A stretch of DNA of 64,000 nucleotides from Nematostella vectensis (Eukaryota; Cnidaria; Anthozoa; Actiniaria; Edwardsiidae). Below are positions 59,652-64,000 of this stretch, piece after piece. Below the pieces are notes generated by a model, which searched no databases, was not told where the DNA came from, and worked only from the letters and a program-made list of their open reading frames with translations. The position numbers were made by a program, and so were the translations under genes. The stretch covers positions 7,005,459 through 7,069,458 of the forward strand of contig NC_064039.1 of the NCBI RefSeq assembly GCF_932526225.1, written 5' to 3'. How positions within the stretch are numbered: position 1 is the first letter of the stretch; every line of letters starts with the position of its first letter.

Positions 59652-61823
59652 GTGAGGCTCAGCAAAAAAATTGCTTAGTACAGTATGGTGAAATGCCTTT
59701 GTATCAGTCATTTTTGCATTCAATTTTTAGTTTGTTGTGTTCTACCAATTAAAATCATGCCAACCCTAAGCAATCAATTTGAAATCGAATCAAAACTAGA
59801 GTAAATGATACCAAAAAATAATTTCTCACACAGAGTTAGTATATTCTTCCCCTGTCTAAAAGGGAAATACTACACAGTGAATGTCTCGGAGAGTTTTATC
59901 TGGTGTGATTCAGAGTAACGGCGAAGGAAATGTTTCTATTTCTTATTAACTCCACCCTATATAATTTCTGATGTTAATATCCGCAGAAAGAAGACACTAA
60001 GGCCCCCAAAAATGAATGGTTTAAGAATATGTCAATAAATTATTAATTTAGTCCATTTATCGCTATTAGGTACTGCCTTAGACTAACCGGTTTACGAAAA
60101 TAAGCAAAAAATGTACTTACAAATTATGTAGAGTCGTACGATGTATACGTTATTCTCTTAATTCAAATAAATAGGCTTTCAATTCCCGTCTGATAAATAG
60201 CTGATGACTGTTATCTCAAATAAATACACTCGCTCTTCTAAGACGAATAAGTCTTCTTTTCTTGTTGGTTCGTTTTATACGCTGTTTTAACTTCCGTTGC
60301 TGCCGAGGTAGTTCCTATTTGTGTGTATATATATTATATATGGGTGGCGTTACGTCACCATGATAACGTGATGGTCATATGGCAACCTATCGTGAAACAC
60401 AACACGCTAACTCACAGACTCGCTCGGAATGCTTGCGTTTAGGGAGATGGCTAGACGCGAACTCTGGCCCGATTTAAGTCCCATGATGCGTAAGGCTTTA
60501 GGTAAAACGTTTGCCGTGCGGTAAGAGAGATTTCGCGAGTTACTTGTGAAATAGGTATCACAACACCAGCTGAATTGTCCGAATTGCTAGAAAAATGAAT
60601 GATTTATTTCATCAGAAAGGACTTATACAAGAAAAGCTAAAGTACTGTATAGATCTTGGTTATTATTATTGTCAAATAGAAACAAACCTAATGGTAGAAT
60701 GTAGAGATCAAAGTTAAAATTCGTGTCAAAACGTGCCACTAGTCGTCATACATAATTCATTGGATCTCCACTCCGAGATTAACTATTGCCGAGGGCAGAG
60801 AGCGCGTAGATATTGCTAAGAGCAAGGGGACGCGCGTATTTTTGTTTAACACCAAAAAGCGTCCCGATCTTATTCTTTTATGCGTAGAATACAATGCCTA
60901 CATCTACGCAACCCTTACACTAAATTCTGTCTACGACTTTTTAGACTTTTCTTGTCTGGTTTGCTGCATGCACGTCGCAAGACGTCGACGTTATTTTATT
61001 CTCGTTTCCCAACGTTTTCCTGATGCTAATATTGCCGAGTGTTTTTAGTTTGATTCTTTCGTGTTCCCGTGTAGTACGTGAAAGTCCTTGCTCACTTAGA
61101 CTTAAAATCTTCATCCTCTCTTAATCCGGTTATCCGGTTTCCTTTCGTCCGGACCTGGGCTCTCTTTGCTATACACCCTTTTTTAATGCCACTTTCTCAT
61201 AAATACAGAAACCTAAATATATCGATTGACTTGTCATATTGCATTACGACATATGTGAGGTAGCGTGTGTTTATGTGAATTTTGTAGTAGGCTAAAAGTG
61301 CAGGATACTCACCGTCAGTCCTCGCTACTCTGAAACGGTCAGAGTTCGAACAGGAAGTTATACGGACAGGAAGGGATCGAGATGGGGCAATGGGATGGCT
61401 TCACTTGTTAAAGGAAGTCCCACTTCTACCAGTTGACTCATCGTTGTTCTGAATGGAGATGTAATCCGGTGTCAGTAGTGACACGGACGGGTCCACTCAT
61501 CTGAAGGGCTCGTTGCTACCTTATGGACCCCCCTCCCCCTAACACCATGAGGGAAAAGCTATTAAAAAAACATCTTATTGGTTTAAGGTACCTAAAAGAC
61601 TGTGGAAGAGCCTCTAGTTTAATGGGGAGTCGGGGGAGAATCTTTCTTCGCGGTGGACAGGCCTTCCTTTGTCTCAAAGAAGCCTGCCTTATAACAGACA
61701 ATAAAAAATGAAGCGATTTTTTTTTTGCAATTCCTGTTGGTATTTCTTTAGACAGAATGATGGCTGATTGTCTTTGTCGATTAGGATTCTCCTACACGAC
61801 TCGACCGCGAGGTCGAGCAAACA
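59652..61823. other. Presumed TAF5L-like intron or downstream DNA
   Basis: I searched for further WD40 exons and saw none. The stretch contains AT-rich DNA, a TATATATATTATATATG tract near 60330, and open frames of 60-70 codons with no resemblance to known families. Confidence 0.5.
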
Positions 61824-63370
61824 TTATTCATTCATTCAGTTTTATTTTGCACTATTTGGAATAAGATAAAGAATATTTGGATACAGGTAGAAAAAAGGGG
61901 AAGTTAACTATTTACGGTACTTAAGAAGAAAAAAAAATTTAAGGTGCGCAGTGACCATAGAAGCATAAGCTTTCGAGATGGTCACTGCCACAGTCAGATT
62001 TCGAGGGTCTTACAGGATATTATTATAATATTATTATAATATTATTTTACAATATATAATATATAAATAAACAAAATATAATATTTTAGAGTGAGGAAAA
62101 GTAAATCTGGCCAGGGTGGATCAATATTAATTCTGATTATTTAATAAATGCAATTTCAGTTGTTCTATGAAGGAATTGTAAGGTAAGGACTTAATGCAAT
62201 TTGGTATTTTTTCCCAAAATCTAGAAGACATGGCTGTAAATTTAGTTAATCCATAATTGGTTTTGGAAGCTGGCCTAAAGAGATTGCCTTTGGAAGCATA
62301 TCTGGTATTATGTGAGTGAACTTGAGTGGCAGGCAGGATTAGATTACATAATGGCTTAGGCATAGTATCAGGAAAGTGTTGGAGCTTATAAACAAGAGAT
62401 GATATCCTTAGATTATGTATGTTATCAAGATTCAGGATCCTAAGCAATTGGTAATAATTCGATGGACTTTCCCTTTGGGGAGCAAAGAAAATAGAGCGAA
62501 TGCATTTATTCTGCTTCGTTTTGATAGGGCGAAGCCGTGTTTGGCTTGCCGAGCCCCAGCTCATTATACCATAAGAAATATATGGGTAAATTAAATTATA
62601 GTATAGTTGTGTTAAAGTAGTCAAGGGAAGAAAATAACGTAACTTGGAAATGATTCCAAGATTTTTTGCGAGGCATTTATTAACATGATTTAGTTGTGAA
62701 TTCCATTTGAGATGTTCATCAATAAAGACACCTAAGTATTTTATGTTGTTAGTATTCTTTATACCATATGCTGTTAAGTCAATAGAAACACTTTTTCTGG
62801 GGGAGGTGACAGTGATATGATGCGTTTTCTTAAAATTAATGGACAACTTGTTAGCGTTACAGTATTTGATGACATTGTCTAATTCACTATTAACAGTGGT
62901 TTCTAAATCTTTGGGGTTTTTTGAAGTATAAAATAGATTTGTATCATCTGCAAATATTCTAAATTTCAGTTTCTTAGAAGAGTTGGGGAGATCATTAATA
63001 TATAAGAGGAATAATAAGGGACCAAGGGTAGATCCTTGAGGAACTCCGCAAGAGATTGGTAGCATAGATGATTCCGCATTGCCAATTTTGACAAACTGAT
63101 GACGATTAGAGAGATAACTAGAAAACCATTTTGCGGGGGTTCCCCTGACTCCATATTTGTACATTTTAGCTAATAAGATGTCGTGGTTAATAGTATCAAA
63201 TGCCTTTGAAAAATCTAAGAAAATAGCACATGTAGTCATACCTTGGTCAATAGAAGACTTGAGGGTCTCAACAGTTTCTAATATGGCATGTTCGGTTGAA
63301 TGGCCTTTCCGAAATCCAAATTGAAATTCAAATAAAATTTTATGTTTTTTAAGAAAAAAAACAGGGCGCT
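61824..63370 (-). mobile_element. 5'-truncated non-LTR retrotransposon (CR1/Jockey-like)
   Basis: The reverse transcriptase frame 63370-62127 is followed by an AT-rich 3' UTR (with a TATAATATTAT-rich tract at 62020-62075) and ends at 61824-61832 in a short TGAATGAATGAAT-type tail, typical of CR1/L2-like elements. It begins abruptly inside the RT, with no endonuclease domain, so it is a 5'-truncated copy. Confidence 0.82.
62127..63370 (-). pseudogene. Reverse transcriptase fragment of the LINE
   Basis: About 413 codons remain open. RT motifs in order: FQFGFRKGHSTEHAI, FLDFSKAFDTINHDILL, CGVPQGSTLGPLLFLLYIND, IFADDTNLFY (catalytic ADD), and KYLGVFIDEHLKWNSQL. The thumb/C-terminal part follows to the stop at 62127. 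The frame extends to 63413, but the first 15 residues or so look like flanking DNA. It is uninterrupted, so the insertion is probably fairly young, but it cannot be autonomous without the N-terminal endonuclease. Confidence 0.85.
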
Positions 63371-63413
63371 CGCGAAGGAGCTGTGAATGCTGACACGGGT
63401 TCACTCTCTTCAC

Positions 63414-64000
63414 GACAGATAATACAAGTCACAGTTCTGCTAGACGTATGATCCCGAAAATAGCTTCGGCTACGAAGGAATTTCTAGTCTGCTAAGCAGC
63501 CGCTTTTAGTGTCACGCACACAAGGAATGTCTGGCACGATTCTAATGCGATTCTTAGTCCGATAAACTGTTAATTACGTCATACAATAGCTGACCTAAAG
63601 ATTCTGCTACACCACGTGAATGTCATCCGCTGGCTTATGGTGGCCACTGAAATGCGAGATATTTCTCAGTCTTTTCCACGAATATTTCAGACCGAAGATC
63701 CCAGCCGATACGATCCCCCAAATTCCCCCAACTGATCCCGGGACCCCACTAGTCAGACCTGACGTATGGACAGTCTTTCTATATCCAGATGTGACCGGGT
63801 GGTATTTTGGGTTATTTTAGATTTTGCATAGATTTTAAGTAAGCGATTTTTGGATTGCGGTTATAATTGTTTTACGTATTTTACGGATTGTTTCTCAAAC
63901 GTGATTCAGAACCTGATAGTTTTTTTTTCAGTATTGCATTTGTTTCTACATTTTTCGTAACCGCACGGTAAATGTCAAGTTCCCACGGTTACACAGACTT
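63414..64000. other. Window end, no gene seen
   Basis: No recognisable exon; a 66-codon open frame at 63620 has no family resemblance. Confidence 0.5.

Overview
The window looks like invertebrate animal nuclear DNA, most likely from a cnidarian (anthozoan); that placement is an inference from gene families and repeat style, not a proof. It is AT-rich, with short GT-AG exons, introns of about 0.1-3.5 kb, miniature inverted-repeat elements, long C homopolymers and three large minisatellites. No rRNA, operon or CRISPR structure is present.

Layout. 1-4572 (+): 3'-complete, 5'-cut class A amine-like GPCR in two exons. 6621-10756 (-): an 11-exon, 257-residue DEK_C + SWIB chromatin-type protein. 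11017-13860: a 29-bp minisatellite of about 98 units with a duplicated 29-unit block. 14800-21673 (-): exons of a secreted M28-type peptidase and four EGF exons; the peptidase lacks a recognisable metal-binding exon and shows reading-frame breaks. 22732-28431 (-): a MUS81/XPF-type nuclease joined to five repeated ubiquitin-interacting modules, a UBA-like segment and a terminal SUMO-interacting motif. 29624-33052 (+): a decayed Ty3/gypsy-type LTR element with CAAGG target duplication. 36817-41103 (+): a MAX-dimerisation (MXD/MAD) bHLH-zipper repressor in five exons. 43.2-50.4 kb: two further minisatellites (60 bp; 33/35 bp) inside related inverted flanks. 51166-56704 (-): a complete six-exon, 463-residue hexokinase. 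57544-59651 (+, continuing past the visible exons): TAF5L-type WD40 subunit of SAGA-like complexes, head to head with the hexokinase. 61824-63370 (-): a 5'-truncated non-LTR retrotransposon.

The genes are not an operon or a pathway; they are independently transcribed neighbours. Recurring themes are (a) genome maintenance and chromatin/transcription proteins (DEK_C-SWIB, MUS81-like, MXD, TAF5L), and (b) unusually vigorous local tandem duplication, including two genes in which a splice-donor region has itself been copied in tandem. The most novel candidate is the MUS81-like nuclease with a ubiquitin/SUMO-reading tail.

All exon structures were assembled by eye from reading frame, splice sites and protein-family resemblance. 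Exon edges are exact where the phase closes; no transcript or database evidence was available.
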